Positions 10,110-21,132 of a stretch of DNA of 64,000 bases are shown here, one piece after another (positions within the stretch are counted from its first letter, which is position 1; each line of letters starts with the position of its first letter). A model generated the notes under the pieces. That model saw nothing but the letters and a program-made list of their open reading frames with translations, had not been told where the DNA came from and did not search any database. The DNA is taken from contig QYAI01000138.1 of assembly GCA_003988855.1 (NCBI GenBank), positions 1 to 64,000 of the forward strand. The letters are read 5' to 3'. The position numbers and the translations under genes are program-made. This DNA is from Arachnopeziza araneosa (lineage: Eukaryota; Ascomycota; Leotiomycetes; Helotiales; Arachnopezizaceae).

Positions 10110-11429
10110 CTATGTGCTAGATTCATCTCGTTGAAAGTTTGACTGTTTGTGCAAAATGAAGTTTACCACCCCTAGCAGTTCCTTCCATCTCTTACCAGGA
10201 TACTTCATCTCCCAGCGCTCCCATGAGGAACCTAGTCCACCCAAAACAAGTTCCCTCGTGACAAGAGCCAACCCGAAAACATTCCCTGTGCCACACGAAA
10301 CTGAATCTCTCCCACCAGTCCGACTGATCGCAAGGCAGAACGGCCTCAAAGCAAAAGCAGTCAGCAATTGCAGGAGGTGCTGTGCCTGTCGCAGGAGCAC
10401 ATTTCATGTAGCTTCCAAGACTACCGTTCTACTAAGGGTCGATTGAGGGTTCGTGTTGGGGGCGGAATCTTGAGACGCGCACGGTTGTTGGTGATGATCA
10501 AACTCGGGGAGGGCGGGCGACGCGAGGGCGATGGGTCGTGGGGCTGAGTCTGGATCCTGAGGGTCGGTTTCTGGGAATTCGAGTGCATGTGAAGGATCGT
10601 GTTTGCTCACGAGAGGAAGAATCACAGAGTGGTAGTATCGACGTAAAATCTGTCCAGAGAGCTTGAAACTTGTTAAGCTATCGGCATCTACAGTGGTCAT
10701 ACTTGAGCTGAGCTGGAATTCCTAAAATCATGACGGAAACTTGCAGGCTCTCGGGGAGCACGAAGGTTTGAGAGTCGAGTCTTGTTATTCCCTCAGTAGT
10801 AAAACTCAACAGAGCAGAGTCATCAACTTCGTCACAACACGGAGGAGGACTCTGGAACATGTCGAATTTTCCTAGAAATGCCTGAGCGGCATTGATTGTC
10901 TTCGGGGTCAAAATAAGATCCGTTGTGAAAGGCTTAGACGTCTCAAAACGAGAAAATCCAGTGACCGCATAACTGCTCTAAGACATCTGCTTGAACCCAC
11001 CAAATTCCTAACTTTTGAAAATGTAAAGTGATTCAAGGAGCTTCTTTGAGACACTGGCTCGAAGGTAGATAGATATGCGAGGTAGCAGCCGACCAGGAGT
11101 TGATGTACTTGACCATCTTGCACACACCTATCTCGAGATCGAGGACGGTACTCTTGTTTTGAAATGCTGACCGCCGGGAGTAATAGAGTCTCAGATATAT
11201 GTACAAGATTCCCGCCTCGCCGGTCTGCCTTACGATGTTGGAGTTTCGAGATGCCACTCCAGATCTGTATGCGAGTCCAAGGGCTTGATACAGAAACGGG
11301 TCCATTATCAGATGCGACGATCATAGGACTTTCCTGATCCTTGGCAGAAGCAAGGTCCCCTTAATGTTTGAATGTTGCGAGGATAAAGGTTGAGATGAAA
11401 CGAAACTTCTCAACCGCGAGTTCTCCTGC
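10110..11429 (-). other. Unresolved minus-strand gene or gene remnant
   Basis: Several minus-strand stretches look like coding exons but do not join into a model I trust. One begins at an ATG (11324) with MIVASDNGPVSVSSPWTRIQ, followed by a GTAAGG donor and a CAG acceptor leading to QNKSTVLDLEIG. Another (about 10690-10975) reads PFTTDLILTPKTINAAQAF and later FVLPESLQVSVMILGIPAQL. A third (about 10420-10660) reads LRRYYHSVILPLVSKHDPSH. A fourth (10110-10400) ends in a Trp-rich basic tail. A possible upstream exon has an ATG at 11429. Joining the second and third stretches needs a 34-bp intron or a frame change. I recognise no domain. It could be a spliced lineage-specific gene with non-consensus sites or a decaying gene. 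Confidence 0.3.
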
Positions 11430-11758
11430 ATGAGGGTGGTTAGAAGGTAAGAATTGACGAGTTGAAATATGACAGATCGATGATGGATTATGAACAAAAA
11501 ACTTCCGGGCCAGATTTAGATTGAAAATATTTAAGAAAGAATATAAATACTTTTAGGTAAATACTCGATATATCTGAAAAGGAGCAGCAGGTGATGATAG
11601 TAGCTGTGTCACGTGAGACCGCTCACGCAAACCCCTGTCCATCGCGTTCCCCGCGTTGGAAAGTAAATATCAACAGCGTTTTGCACCTCAATGTTTAAGA
11701 AGACGTGATCGATTGCATCCCTTTTACTTTTGTCAGAATCAAAAATCAGATACTGAGA
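11430..11758. other. Intergenic region, 329 bp
   Basis: Promoter of the Mis12/Mtw1 gene, also serving the unresolved minus-strand locus if it is real. It contains an AT-rich block (11510-11575) and a CACGTGAG motif at 11612-11619, an E-box-like element. No coding frame. Confidence 0.4.
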
Positions 11759-12745
11759 ATGACCGCCCACCCTAGTTCAGATGTCACTCTGCTCACAGAG
11801 CACCTCACATACCGCCCCGCCGCGCTGATAGATGACATCGTCAACTCAGTAAACGTACTCGCGTACAAAGCCTGCGACGCCGTTGAAAAAGGGCTCCTCG
11901 CCGCCAACCCATCCGATCTTGGGTTTAGAATACCGCCTCAGACCACGCCCGAAGCGCAGGAAGCGGCCAAAGCCATCTCCGAAGCTGCAAAACATGAGAT
12001 TGAGAACGGCGTCCACCAGCTGGAGACGCTCCTCGAGACAAAGATAGACAAGAACTTCGATCGATTGGAGATCTACGCGCTGAGGAATATACTGAGCGTG
12101 CCTGCAGAAGTCCGAGACTGGGTCCGATTGAGCCACTATGAAGGATTGAACTTTTCGCCAGATAAAGATGCGCCCAGCCCAGAGTCGATCACTATGCAGC
12201 GGAGAAAGTTGCGGGAGACGCAGAAGTTGCATGCTTGGCTCCGAGCCGAGTCTGCTAGAAATGAAGCTACAATTGCGTCCCTGAAAGCCTTACTCTTGAA
12301 TCAAGGAGCGAAACAGGAGCTGGATTCAGAACAGATATATCCCGCATTTGCATTCCTGCAGAATAAAGGAGATTTGACAGGAGACTCATCCTGTCCTGTG
12401 ACAACGACGTCTGCTTTTGCGGTATCACAGTTGCCTGCGCTAAAGAGCATATTGGAGAATTTACAGCCAAGGCTGGAGAGTTTAGTCAGTGGTGATGGGA
12501 AGCAGGGGACTGTCGGGGAGGGAGATAGGAGCTGGAGGAGAGAGAGACTAGAGTTTGTTGAGAAAGAGACTAGGAGACATCTGGAAACTGTCAGAGGCTT
12601 GGAACTGGGAGAGATGGGAGAAGTGAGAGATGGCGAGTGGCAAGGTGTGGGCAGAAAACTCGGAAAGGGTGAGGTGGAGGATCTAGAAATGGTGGTTCAT
12701 ATGGTTGGAAGCAGTAGAGAAGGAGATCCCATGGACCAAGAATAG
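11759..12745 (+). CDS. MTW1: Kinetochore protein Mis12/Mtw1
   Basis: Subunit of the MIND/Mis12 complex, which links inner centromeric chromatin to the Ndc80 complex at the outer kinetochore. Single exon, 328 residues, in the usual size range. The Mis12 domain runs from about residue 8 to 190: the N-terminal LLTEHLTYRPAALIDDIVNS block, the NVLAYKACDAVEKGL helix, the RLEIYALRNILSVP block and a later coiled-coil QRRKLRETQKLHAWL segment are all typical. The C-terminal third is acidic and low in complexity with Glu/Gly/Arg. The ATG at 11759 is preferred over an upstream in-frame non-ATG extension because it places the conserved domain 10-15 residues from the start. Expression would be expected to follow the cell cycle; no motif proves it here. 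Confidence 0.93.
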   Translation: MTAHPSSDVTLLTEHLTYRPAALIDDIVNSVNVLAYKACDAVEKGLLAANPSDLGFRIPPQTTPEAQEAAKAISEAAKHEIENGVHQLETLLETKIDKNFDRLEIYALRNILSVPAEVRDWVRLSHYEGLNFSPDKDAPSPESITMQRRKLRETQKLHAWLRAESARNEATIASLKALLLNQGAKQELDSEQIYPAFAFLQNKGDLTGDSSCPVTTTSAFAVSQLPALKSILENLQPRLESLVSGDGKQGTVGEGDRSWRRERLEFVEKETRRHLETVRGLELGEMGEVRDGEWQGVGRKLGKGEVEDLEMVVHMVGSSREGDPMDQE

Positions 12746-13029
12746 GATTTTGTTTATTTAGTGGTCTTGAGTGCTGGTTGGAGTAGGAGGCAGGCCAGTG
12801 ATAGATTATGATCCCTTGGGCTGGCTGCGGCCTGGTTGCCTTGCACGTATTACAAGAATTGAATACTATGTAATTTTACACCCTGAGAGCGCTTTCTCTT
12901 GCTATCTATTAGCGCATATTTAGTATGGAGGTATTGATTTTATGTACAGAATAATACAATGACCTAATATGCTCGTAAACACCAAGCGGTTCTTGAGTAG
13001 CTTGACTGTGTTAATGCCCGCACATGTGT

Positions 13030-15612
13030 TCATGCTGATTCACTAATGCGCGCTAACAAGTTTAAACTGGAGGCTAATATCCAGAAGTCTCTTTGGCTCT
13101 CCGTGATATTTGCGTAGTCTGGCAGCCGGCCATCTGCATCTTGAATAGCATCTCTAACAACGCTCCTGGCTAATTCCCATTCCTGGTTCTCAGCCAAAGC
13201 TTGCAATAGTGCCCGCATGGGGATCCAACCAACTCTTGTCTTTTCACTAGCAAGCTTGCCAAGAATTCTAAGTGCTGCTCCAGTCTCACCAACCTTGGCG
13301 TAACATTCAACGGCTTTGTCCCAGAAAGTGCGGTCAACTCCTACCACTATGCTTGCACGTTCAATTGTACTTCGAATCGCATCTAGGTTTGTTGGGGTCT
13401 GGTTGAAGTAGTATTCCAAAAGTATAGTGTAGATGTGAATCGAAGGCTGCAAGCGTTGTTTGGCCATTCGTTCCAGTACAAGGTTCACAATGCTGATCTG
13501 AGGGTCTGGATTCTGAAGCAGTCGAAATATGATCTTTCCATAGGTATGTAAGTTTGCGTCAACACCTGCTTGTTCCATCTCCAGAAACACAGTGTTGACA
13601 AGCTCACGCTGCTCCTCTGGAGTACCTCGATTTGACTTTCCGAATGTTTCGTCGAAAACAGTTGTAAATGTTGTAACATCAGGTCTCACGCCTTCCGAAT
13701 CCATCTGTTTCAACAAGTCGATTGCTTCTCGTATGTTACCATTACGTATTAGAGGTCTGAGGTAGGTATTGTAGGTGATAATATCAGGCTTCACCCCGAA
13801 ATTTGCCGCCCAGGCAAGGATTTGTTGAGCAGTCTGCTGCTTCTGATTCCTCAGAAGCCATGATATTGCAGCATTTACAGGCGCAATTGAAGGCTTTACC
13901 GCATCTTCAACATTATCCACCAGCCATAATTCCGGCACTCTCATTTGCGGATACTGTTTTTCAGCTGCCTCTAGCCATATCCGACCCATCTCGTCTAACG
14001 CCCGAATCCCCAGTTCAGGCTGCTTAGCAGACATAAGTCCGCTAATTCGTGTCGTCCAGCAACGGACATCTGGTTTAGTTCCCGACTGTAGCAATTTCTG
14101 CCATATCTGTTCTAAACTGTTCCAATCCCCGCACGCTTTACAACCGGATAACATCGCTTCCCAAGTTGCTACGGTAGGCTTCATTCCACTTTCGATCATA
14201 TGATTCCAAACATCAATGGCACGGTTTTGTTGGCGAAGCCCTAGGAAGCTCAGAATGAAGTAATTGCACAGATCAAATGAGAGCATGCCTTTAGGACTCG
14301 ATCCTTTCTTGGTATGGATTGGCCAAGTAGATACCTCTAACCATAGTGCCTCAACTTGATTAATGTTCTTCTGCTTCCATGCAGTGTACAGTTGCTTATC
14401 AGTAAAGCTCATTTGTTGATTGATACGATCTGTTGAAGAATTGTGCGTCATAGAGTGCCTGGAAGCCTGTTGAAGATTTTGTTCTTCCTCAACGAGTGGT
14501 TTTGTCTTTTGAGCAGCTCGTTTCTTAAAATCGCTCCAAGTTTCCTTCACAAAAGCCGCAACAAGGTCACCTTCTGGGCGAGAGTTAATCTGGTTGAAGT
14601 TGATGCCCTCAACGCTCATAAGCCCTCCCAGATTTCTAATGAAAGCCTGAGCTTCTTCTGCTTGAGCCTTAGAGACCATTGCTTCGTTTGTCAATAGGCT
14701 GAGTGTAGCAAGAGCAATCAGAGGGATATCGGTCAAGGTTTTTTTCTGAAACGACGGCACAAGTAGACCAAACATTGTTTGTGAACCTTGTTTCTTGTAA
14801 AGTCGCTGCACGTCCTTGAGAGCAACACTTGGAATATGGGACCAGTCCATAGGGTAACCTGGGAGCGGAAAATCTTGGTGCTCTCCCAATTTCCGCGATG
14901 CGACATTCCAAGCTCCCAATATATCCAGAATGAGCTGATCATCCGATGAAGATTCTTCAAGGGTTGACTTTCTAATTATTGAGATATTTTCCAACAATAC
15001 AAACATCATATCAGCCCACTCTGAGCCAGTGAGAGTGCCTAGCTGAAGATAGACTCGTGAGAGCTCCGTGATCGATGGTAATAGGTGAGATAATGGATTG
15101 AGACGTTTCGCATGAATGATCTTCTTGAGCAAGTTCTTCGAGGTACTCTGTAGATATGATGGTTTTGTCCTTGACTTCTTGGACACTATCATCTCAGAAT
15201 TAGGGCCAAAATATTTAACGAAATAGTCCCAGCACTCTACCAATTGGTATGACTCCAACATCATCTTCTTCAGAGTCTCTACATGCTTGTATGGCTCTAA
15301 AGAAGATGGAGCTTCGAGACGTCCATTAATAGTTGGAGGACGGAGGCTGTGCTCGAAAAGGGTTTCTAGCTCGTCTGCAGCATTGTATGGAGAAATCCTC
15401 TTTCTCATTGTAGGAATATTGGTATGACGGGCTTTCCGGATTTTGGGTTCGTCTTCCAGCTTGGGAGGTTTGGCTTTTGGAATATCATCTATTATGATTC
15501 GTGATTTCCCGCTCAGAGAGATAAATGTAGCACGAAAATGCCATTTGATTTGCGGAGACGATGCTTTTCGGAGTCGATGGCGACATGCTAGACATATATG
15601 AGAGGAGTTCAT
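13030..15612 (-). CDS. Mitochondrial pentatricopeptide repeat protein
   Basis: PPR protein of 860 residues, intronless. PPR proteins bind single-stranded RNA and act in organellar RNA stability, processing or translation. Clear 35-residue repeats lie in the C-terminal half, for example NRAIDVWNHMIESGMKPTVA, then SLEQIWQKLLQSGTKPDVR, then REAIDLLKQMDSEGVRPDVT, the last preceded by ITYNTYLRPLIRNGN. Further degenerate repeats follow to about residue 790. The N terminus (MNSSHICLACRHRLRK and a basic Ser-rich stretch) fits a mitochondrial presequence; the CxxCR motif recurs in fungal mitochondrial protein heads. An in-frame upstream ATG at 15705 would add 31 residues. I cannot name the yeast counterpart, because fungal PPR proteins diverge fast. 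Confidence 0.88.
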   Translation of the reverse strand: MNSSHICLACRHRLRKASSPQIKWHFRATFISLSGKSRIIIDDIPKAKPPKLEDEPKIRKARHTNIPTMRKRISPYNAADELETLFEHSLRPPTINGRLEAPSSLEPYKHVETLKKMMLESYQLVECWDYFVKYFGPNSEMIVSKKSRTKPSYLQSTSKNLLKKIIHAKRLNPLSHLLPSITELSRVYLQLGTLTGSEWADMMFVLLENISIIRKSTLEESSSDDQLILDILGAWNVASRKLGEHQDFPLPGYPMDWSHIPSVALKDVQRLYKKQGSQTMFGLLVPSFQKKTLTDIPLIALATLSLLTNEAMVSKAQAEEAQAFIRNLGGLMSVEGINFNQINSRPEGDLVAAFVKETWSDFKKRAAQKTKPLVEEEQNLQQASRHSMTHNSSTDRINQQMSFTDKQLYTAWKQKNINQVEALWLEVSTWPIHTKKGSSPKGMLSFDLCNYFILSFLGLRQQNRAIDVWNHMIESGMKPTVATWEAMLSGCKACGDWNSLEQIWQKLLQSGTKPDVRCWTTRISGLMSAKQPELGIRALDEMGRIWLEAAEKQYPQMRVPELWLVDNVEDAVKPSIAPVNAAISWLLRNQKQQTAQQILAWAANFGVKPDIITYNTYLRPLIRNGNIREAIDLLKQMDSEGVRPDVTTFTTVFDETFGKSNRGTPEEQRELVNTVFLEMEQAGVDANLHTYGKIIFRLLQNPDPQISIVNLVLERMAKQRLQPSIHIYTILLEYYFNQTPTNLDAIRSTIERASIVVGVDRTFWDKAVECYAKVGETGAALRILGKLASEKTRVGWIPMRALLQALAENQEWELARSVVRDAIQDADGRLPDYANITESQRDFWILASSLNLLARISESA

Positions 15613-15977
15613 CACCTCCCAAACGTTTTGGCGGGTGCTTTCAGACCTGGTGGAAGGTATAGATGTTGATGAAGTCTGAAATAGGGAGATTGACGTGAGC
15701 CTCACTAATCCCTGCAGCTGGTGGCTAGGGTATGAACATTAGTCCATAATTTATACTATTAAATGATTTGCCTACATAACATAAAACGATAGTTTGAATG
15801 GGCTGAGTGATTCTAGGTATTAGATTCGTGAAACATATCACTTTAAGCAATTGAAATATTCGGTGTTAGTGTAGGAGCATTGGGGTGTGTTTTGAGAGTG
15901 AATTGGGCGAAGCTCCAAAGCTATCCTCCAACCCCACGGAAGCTTCAGCGCCATACCAAAAGACTATATTCAGCAAC
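15613..15977. promoter_or_regulatory. Divergent promoter, PPR / acid phosphatase
   Basis: A 365-bp spacer between two head-to-head genes, AT-rich in its middle (15740-15860). Both possible N-terminal extensions (PPR ATG at 15705, phosphatase ATG at 15885) fall inside it. No specific factor site identified. Confidence 0.4.
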
Positions 15978-17750
15978 ATGACGACACTTCAACCAAGGGG
16001 TCCTTATTCAAAGGAAGAGTTGAAACAGCTCTATCCAGAGCACCTTCAACTCCAATTTGTGCAGGTCCTCCTCCGGCATGGTGAGCGTTCACCGGTCTCC
16101 CCGAGGTTTCAAAATGCTGGGCTTGCTGCATTCTGGCCATACTGCGCCATTGCTAGACAACTTACGAGCACGACATTGGAAGCAACTGATGGCAAATGGT
16201 CAGCATTGCAATGGCGGAGGCGCTTGGAGACGTTTGGTTCAGACGATGGACCGGTAATAGCCTCTGGCCCGCGCGGAGAGGTAGACGCCATTTGTAATTT
16301 GGGGGAATTGACAGACACTGGTCGGATGACAACTTATGATCTTGGTCGAAGACTTCGACACCTCTACGTCGATCAGTTATCATTTATGCCATCAATGATC
16401 AAGGACCCCGATATAATATACCTTAGGGCAACACCAATCCCTCGAGCTTTGGAAAGTCTGCAGCAAACCTTCTGGGGTCTCTATCCTTCGAGCACACGGT
16501 CACCATCACTTCCTCCTGTCACTATTATTTTGCGGGCACCAGCAGACGAGACACTTTTCCCTAACGATTCTAATTGCCGAAGATTTGCCCAGCTTTCACG
16601 AGCATTTGCCCAACGAACAGCCGATAGATGGAACAGTACTAAAGAAATGGATTATCTAAACAAACTAATCAGTAACTGGATGCCAGAAGATAGTAAGAGG
16701 TAAGTCTCGTTTTCTTGGCGTCAATCTCGCTCTTTGAAACAATTTACCGAGCTACTCCCAATATACATGACTATTTTATAGCTCTTAGGACATTCAGCTT
16801 CAACCCTACTGCTCAAAATACGCAAGCAAAGTATGCTGACTCAGAAATCTTGGAATTTAGGGTAGCGGTGGATAGTCATCCTAGACTAAGCGGCATTATG
16901 GACACCATAAACTCAACTCTAGCGCATGGCCCTGAGACCAGACTACCAAAGGAATTCTACGACCCAAAAGGAATAGAAATCATCGAAAAGATTGGCGTGG
17001 AAGAATGGTTCAGTGGATATCAAGAATCTACAGAGTACCGAAGCCTAGGCATTGGAGGTTTAATGGGAGATGTGGTAGAACGTATGGTCGGTAATGTTGA
17101 AAAGAATGGCAACGATGGCTCTCTCGAAATTGGTAGCAATGGTACAACGAGAACGCATAGTCTTAAACTTTCTTTATCAGGTTGCCATGACACCACACTA
17201 GCGGCAGTTCTTGCTTCTCTTGGAGCTTTCGAAGGCGAACCTTGGCCTCCATACACCAGTCATATCGCTTTGGAACTCTTCGGGAAATCAAGCGAAAAGT
17301 CGGTCCAAACTCAAACAAACCGCAGGCTTGATGATCAAATTCCAGTCGTTGCATCTAGTGGCCCAAAGATCAGGAAAAGCTGGTTTGAGGGAATGTTTGG
17401 TGAGAAAGGAGACAAAAATAAACCTGCAGGTATTGCAAGGCAAAAGCTTGAGGGCCTCAACCAATCCGATCGATCGAAACTGGACGACTACTTTGTCCGA
17501 GTGCGATATAATGACAAAGTGATGAAGATACCTGGGTGTAAGCAAGCCGGGAAGCATCTTGATGGTGACGAGAGCTTTTGTACTTTGGTAGATATATCCT
17601 TCTATTGTTAAGCTATACTAACTACAATTTTTTTAGGAAGCTTTCAAAGGAATAGTAGATAAGTATGTCCCTTCTCACTGGAAAGAGGCTTGTGTCTCAA
17701 ATATAGATAAGCCAGCGTTCCCAGAGAAGCCGGAGCCTGCTGGGTTCTAG
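15978..17750 (+). CDS. Histidine acid phosphatase
   Basis: Branch-2 histidine phosphatase (acid phosphatase/phytase-like) of 520 residues. Exons are 15978-16699, 16861-17587 and 17637-17750. The active-site motif LLRHGERSP is near residue 35 and the second catalytic motif SGCHDTTLAAVL near 345, so the His nucleophile and the HD proton donor are both present. There is no N-terminal signal peptide with either the ATG at 15978 or the upstream one at 15885, so the enzyme is probably intracellular and its substrate is unknown. The first intron is long for this genome (161 bp, GTAAGT/TTTAG). It is supported because splicing restores DSKRVAVDSHPRLSGIMD, a conserved family block. The second intron has a perfect TACTAAC branch site. 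Confidence 0.88.
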
Positions 17751-17985
17751 AATATGCGACTACTCATTTGCGGCAAGTCGCCAGAGAGCTTGGCGTTCAG
17801 AGAGTGTAGATATAAAATGGTCTACCCATTTTTTCTTCAAATATATATTAGATACGAGCGTTGCTTTACTAGAATCTTATACGGCGTGATCTATTCTTCT
17901 TTCTCGTTCAATCGACATATACACTTAGATTTATCCCGAGACAGGTAGAGAGCGGAGTATGATTTCCATTGCAACCTGACCATGA

Positions 17986-18915
17986 TTAGAGCCTCGATGA
18001 ACCTGTAGTAGGACTAGCCGGCTTCTTAACGCCTTCAACCACAACTCCAAGTCCTGAACCGGCGTCTAAATTCGGTGTTTGATCAAATGCTTCATCGCCC
18101 GAGAATCGCCAACCTCTCTCCTCACCTCCACTCAAGAAAGTACAATCGCCACTAACAGTCATCTCCCACCCTCCAGCAACGCCGTTACCATCTCTCCATC
18201 CAATCTCCGGGACCTCACTGTTAGCACCTTCCCACTCCTTCATTATGATGTTTCTTTTTGCCTGGGATTTTCTAGCAAAGGTACTTAGTCCACAAGTAAA
18301 TGGTCTGAAATCCTCTTCCTGAATATTTTCTGGCATTCTCCCTGTCAAAACCCTCCCGATGGCAATCAGTGTTGCAGCATGAGTGCAAATCAAAATTGCC
18401 TTCACGCCTTCCCTATCACTCTGCTCAATGATCTTGTATAAGGCATAAGCAGCTCTATCGTGCAGCTCTTTGATTGGCTCTCCTTTCACACTTGGCTTGA
18501 TGACGGATTTGTAGTCCAGATCGAACTTGGGAAACAACCTGTGCAAAACTGAGGGCTCCGCTGGTGAAGGGTGGTCAAATCTTGCTGTTCCATACCATTC
18601 ACCCACGCCATTTTCTCCTCTAATCTTGAGCGTCTCCGGGTCTGAAGTCTTGCTCTCAAGGACAGAGACTGTTGGGTAGATGGTTTGGATACAGCGGTAA
18701 AATGGTGAGCTGTAAATTCGCTCTATTGGTGGCGAGAGGCCAACCAGATATGAAGCTAACTCTTCTGATTGCTTTACCCCATAGCCAGCTAGGGCTGGAT
18801 CGCTTGGAATACCTGTCGGTGATGGAATCGAAGATGAATATTCTCCTGTTTTGGGGTCAACCACCCAGTTGGAGCGGAAGCCATGTCTCGTCACGTAGAT
18901 AATTTGGAGGCTCAT
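17986..18915 (-). CDS. TFC7: Histidine phosphatase family, TFC7-like
   Basis: Phosphoglycerate-mutase-type histidine phosphatase of 309 residues, single exon. The catalytic RHG lies in IIYVTRHGFRSNW (about residues 4-16). The other conserved pieces are RIYSSPFYRCIQT (about 74-86) and the second catalytic His in ILICTHAATLIAIGR. This architecture is shared by fungal transcription factor IIIC subunit tau55 (Tfc7), whose N-terminal half is such a domain, and by related Ubash3-like phosphatases. The C-terminal part with SGDCTFLSGGEERGWRFSG is the block usually found in Tfc7-type fungal proteins, so TFIIIC membership is likely but not proven. The start MSLQ (18915) puts the domain at the N terminus; an ATG 33 bases upstream is also possible. 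It is tail-to-tail with the acid phosphatase. Confidence 0.8.
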   Translation of the reverse strand: MSLQIIYVTRHGFRSNWVVDPKTGEYSSSIPSPTGIPSDPALAGYGVKQSEELASYLVGLSPPIERIYSSPFYRCIQTIYPTVSVLESKTSDPETLKIRGENGVGEWYGTARFDHPSPAEPSVLHRLFPKFDLDYKSVIKPSVKGEPIKELHDRAAYALYKIIEQSDREGVKAILICTHAATLIAIGRVLTGRMPENIQEEDFRPFTCGLSTFARKSQAKRNIIMKEWEGANSEVPEIGWRDGNGVAGGWEMTVSGDCTFLSGGEERGWRFSGDEAFDQTPNLDAGSGLGVVVEGVKKPASPTTGSSRL

Positions 18916-19271
18916 TGTCGTTGTATTCCTTCCGACAATCCCACTCATGACATTGAAGCTTTACCGAGGCTTGGACCGAACAGAAATTCGGATTTTCTAT
19001 GCATTTCATTAGGGAGCATTCCTGTTTAACTTACCTCCAAAATTAGCCTGGGTCATAATTCTGATATCCCATTTTTTACCAGTGACATCATACCCGATTC
19101 CGTATACCAAGAGACTATCAATTTGCAGTGATGCTCCACTCGAGTAAGTTTCTTATTGGAATTTGATAGGCGAGACATATTTACATCGCAGTCCAGTCTC
19201 ACTGGGTATCTTTTCACATTGTACAATCGCTCCTTTTGATACAATACAGGCCCATCATAAAATGACTTATC
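18916..19271. other. Intergenic region, 356 bp
   Basis: Promoter of the TFC7-like gene and terminator of MSS51, both minus strand. AT-rich, with no coding signal. Confidence 0.4.
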
Positions 19272-20856
19272 TTACTCCATATCTTTCCGTGTTGTTTCGT
19301 AACGTTTGCCTCTAAAAGCCCAGACTCCCCAATTTCCACAACTAACATCTTGAGGATCTAAATCATTCAGATCCCATCTTAGGCTGCGAAACCTGTTTTC
19401 GCCAGGCTCTAATAGCACGTCGATTTCTCCCCCTACAGTCTTCTTGACCCAATCAATGTCTCGATCCATGTCATATTGAGTATATCCAGTAACCAAAATT
19501 GGTATTTTGGTCTCTAGCAATTGAGGGATCGTTTCTGCCCATTCGTGAGAGCTCGCCGGATGGCCTAGACCCGGATGAAAGAGCATGAAACAATCAAAGT
19601 ATGGGTCATAGGGGTAGAACTGCCCGGCGTTATGTAGGGTCTGGTAATACTCAACAAAGGTGCTAATTTTCATCTGATGAGATATGCGGTCCTCTACGAC
19701 AGCACCCCAGGGATTTTCCGCTGTTCGTTGGGGAAGCGGGAATTCACTATCTCTGTTTGCCATGCTCTCAGGGCCGATGAAAATCAAGTGAAAAGAAACT
19801 CTTGGAAAGAGATACGCTAATTGGATCCAAGCTTCTCTTGGAAGAGAAGATTCTGCTCGAGCTCCAAGTATGAATATCCTCATTGGAGGTGGAGATGGCT
19901 TTAGTCCTTTGATACCAGGTCCAGCACCAGATTTAGGTGGGTGGAGGGTATACCTTAGAGCTATGAGTCGTTAGCCGGAAGATATTGTTTACGACTATAA
20001 CAAACATACCACTAAAACTCTTCAGGCCCTCTACAGTTAATCTCCCGCCGGTTTTTAGGTTGTAAGGACTAAGTTCATGCAAGACACTTCCGATGGTAAC
20101 AGGATAAGTCAAAATCTTAGTCGCTTGCCTGAGACTCCTTTCGTCATTGATGGCTTTGTATTCTCGGGAATAGAGGTATGTATCCCAATTCGTCATATTG
20201 ACCATTGCTTCCTCAATTTGATCTCTAGGAAAGTCAAATTCAGGAAAGAAGCGGCCAGAACGTAAATCATGATCATCCTCATTAACTTGTCGTAATGTGT
20301 CACAAATCTCAAGATGAGCCTCATAGTCGTCCGCCCAGTGATCCTCTGTACAGTACACCGGTATCCCACAATCTGGACATTCAAATCTCACATGTGTAGC
20401 GGGTTGTCCCCCTGTTGTCGTCTTTCGAGCTTCCGGGTCGTCTGGGTTCATCGCAAGTCGGGTCTGATGATGGTCGGGGTGTGGACAGTATGCATTTTGC
20501 TTGATGATTGCTGCCTTCTTTCTGATCTCCGGTGAAGGGGAACTGGAGAATGGGTGAAATAGATTATTCGGCATGAGCAGCTCTCTCTCTTCTGTCGGTC
20601 TTACCTCCTTCGAGTCGGTGCGGAGACTCTGGAAATTGAAATCGTTTCCCTGCGCTGTTTGCCCTGGTTGTCGGTATGACGAAGCACCTCTCTTGCTCGG
20701 TTGTTTCTGTAAAACCTGTAATCTCGATGATTTCTGTTGCCCTGTTGATATACTTCTGAATCGCGAATAAATTGATTGGCCCAGACATGTGCGAGGCGTG
20801 CTTTTGAGTGCACCGAGACACCTTTGGCAGGTGTAGGTAGCTGGCCTACGCATCAT
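19272..20856 (-). CDS. MSS51: Mss51, COX1 translation/assembly factor
   Basis: Mitochondrial inner-membrane-associated factor that activates COX1 mRNA translation and chaperones newly made Cox1. 511 residues in two exons, 20010-20856 and 19272-19960; the 49-bp intron (GTATGT...CATAG) keeps frame and restores KSFSALRYTLHPPKSG. The N terminus (MMRRPATYTCQRCLGALKST) is a mitochondrial presequence. The MYND-like zinc region (about 140-195) shows CPHPDHH, FECPDCGIPVYCTEDHW and HLEIC. Further typical blocks are FFPEFDFPRDQIEEAMVNMT, NWDTYLYSR and, late, FDCFMLFHPGLGHPA. Length matches ascomycete orthologues. It shares a 276-bp divergent spacer with RSE1. Confidence 0.93.
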
Positions 20857-21132
20857 TGAGAGCTGAAGTTTCGTAAGCTAAGTTATTGTCGAAGATGCTT
20901 TTTGGATATGGAACCACCAGGAGTCGGATACAGCAGCCGAAGACGGTTAGCGCGGTCAGAGCTTCATCTTTGCGAGCCCAAAAAAGTTCCCGCTAAACAA
21001 CCAGCACCTTTGAATCGATGTGATTTGAGCTGCGAAAGGCTGCTTTGCCAGCACTGTCCAGCATCGTACAGACACTCAGGTTGTTTCCCTCTGATCCTAT
21101 CTCCACGCAGGCATCGGCACCCTTACGACAAA
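20857..21132. promoter_or_regulatory. Divergent promoter, MSS51 / RSE1
   Basis: A 276-bp spacer between head-to-head genes. An upstream in-frame extension of RSE1 is open into it but lacks the conserved start, so I take it as 5' leader. Confidence 0.4.
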
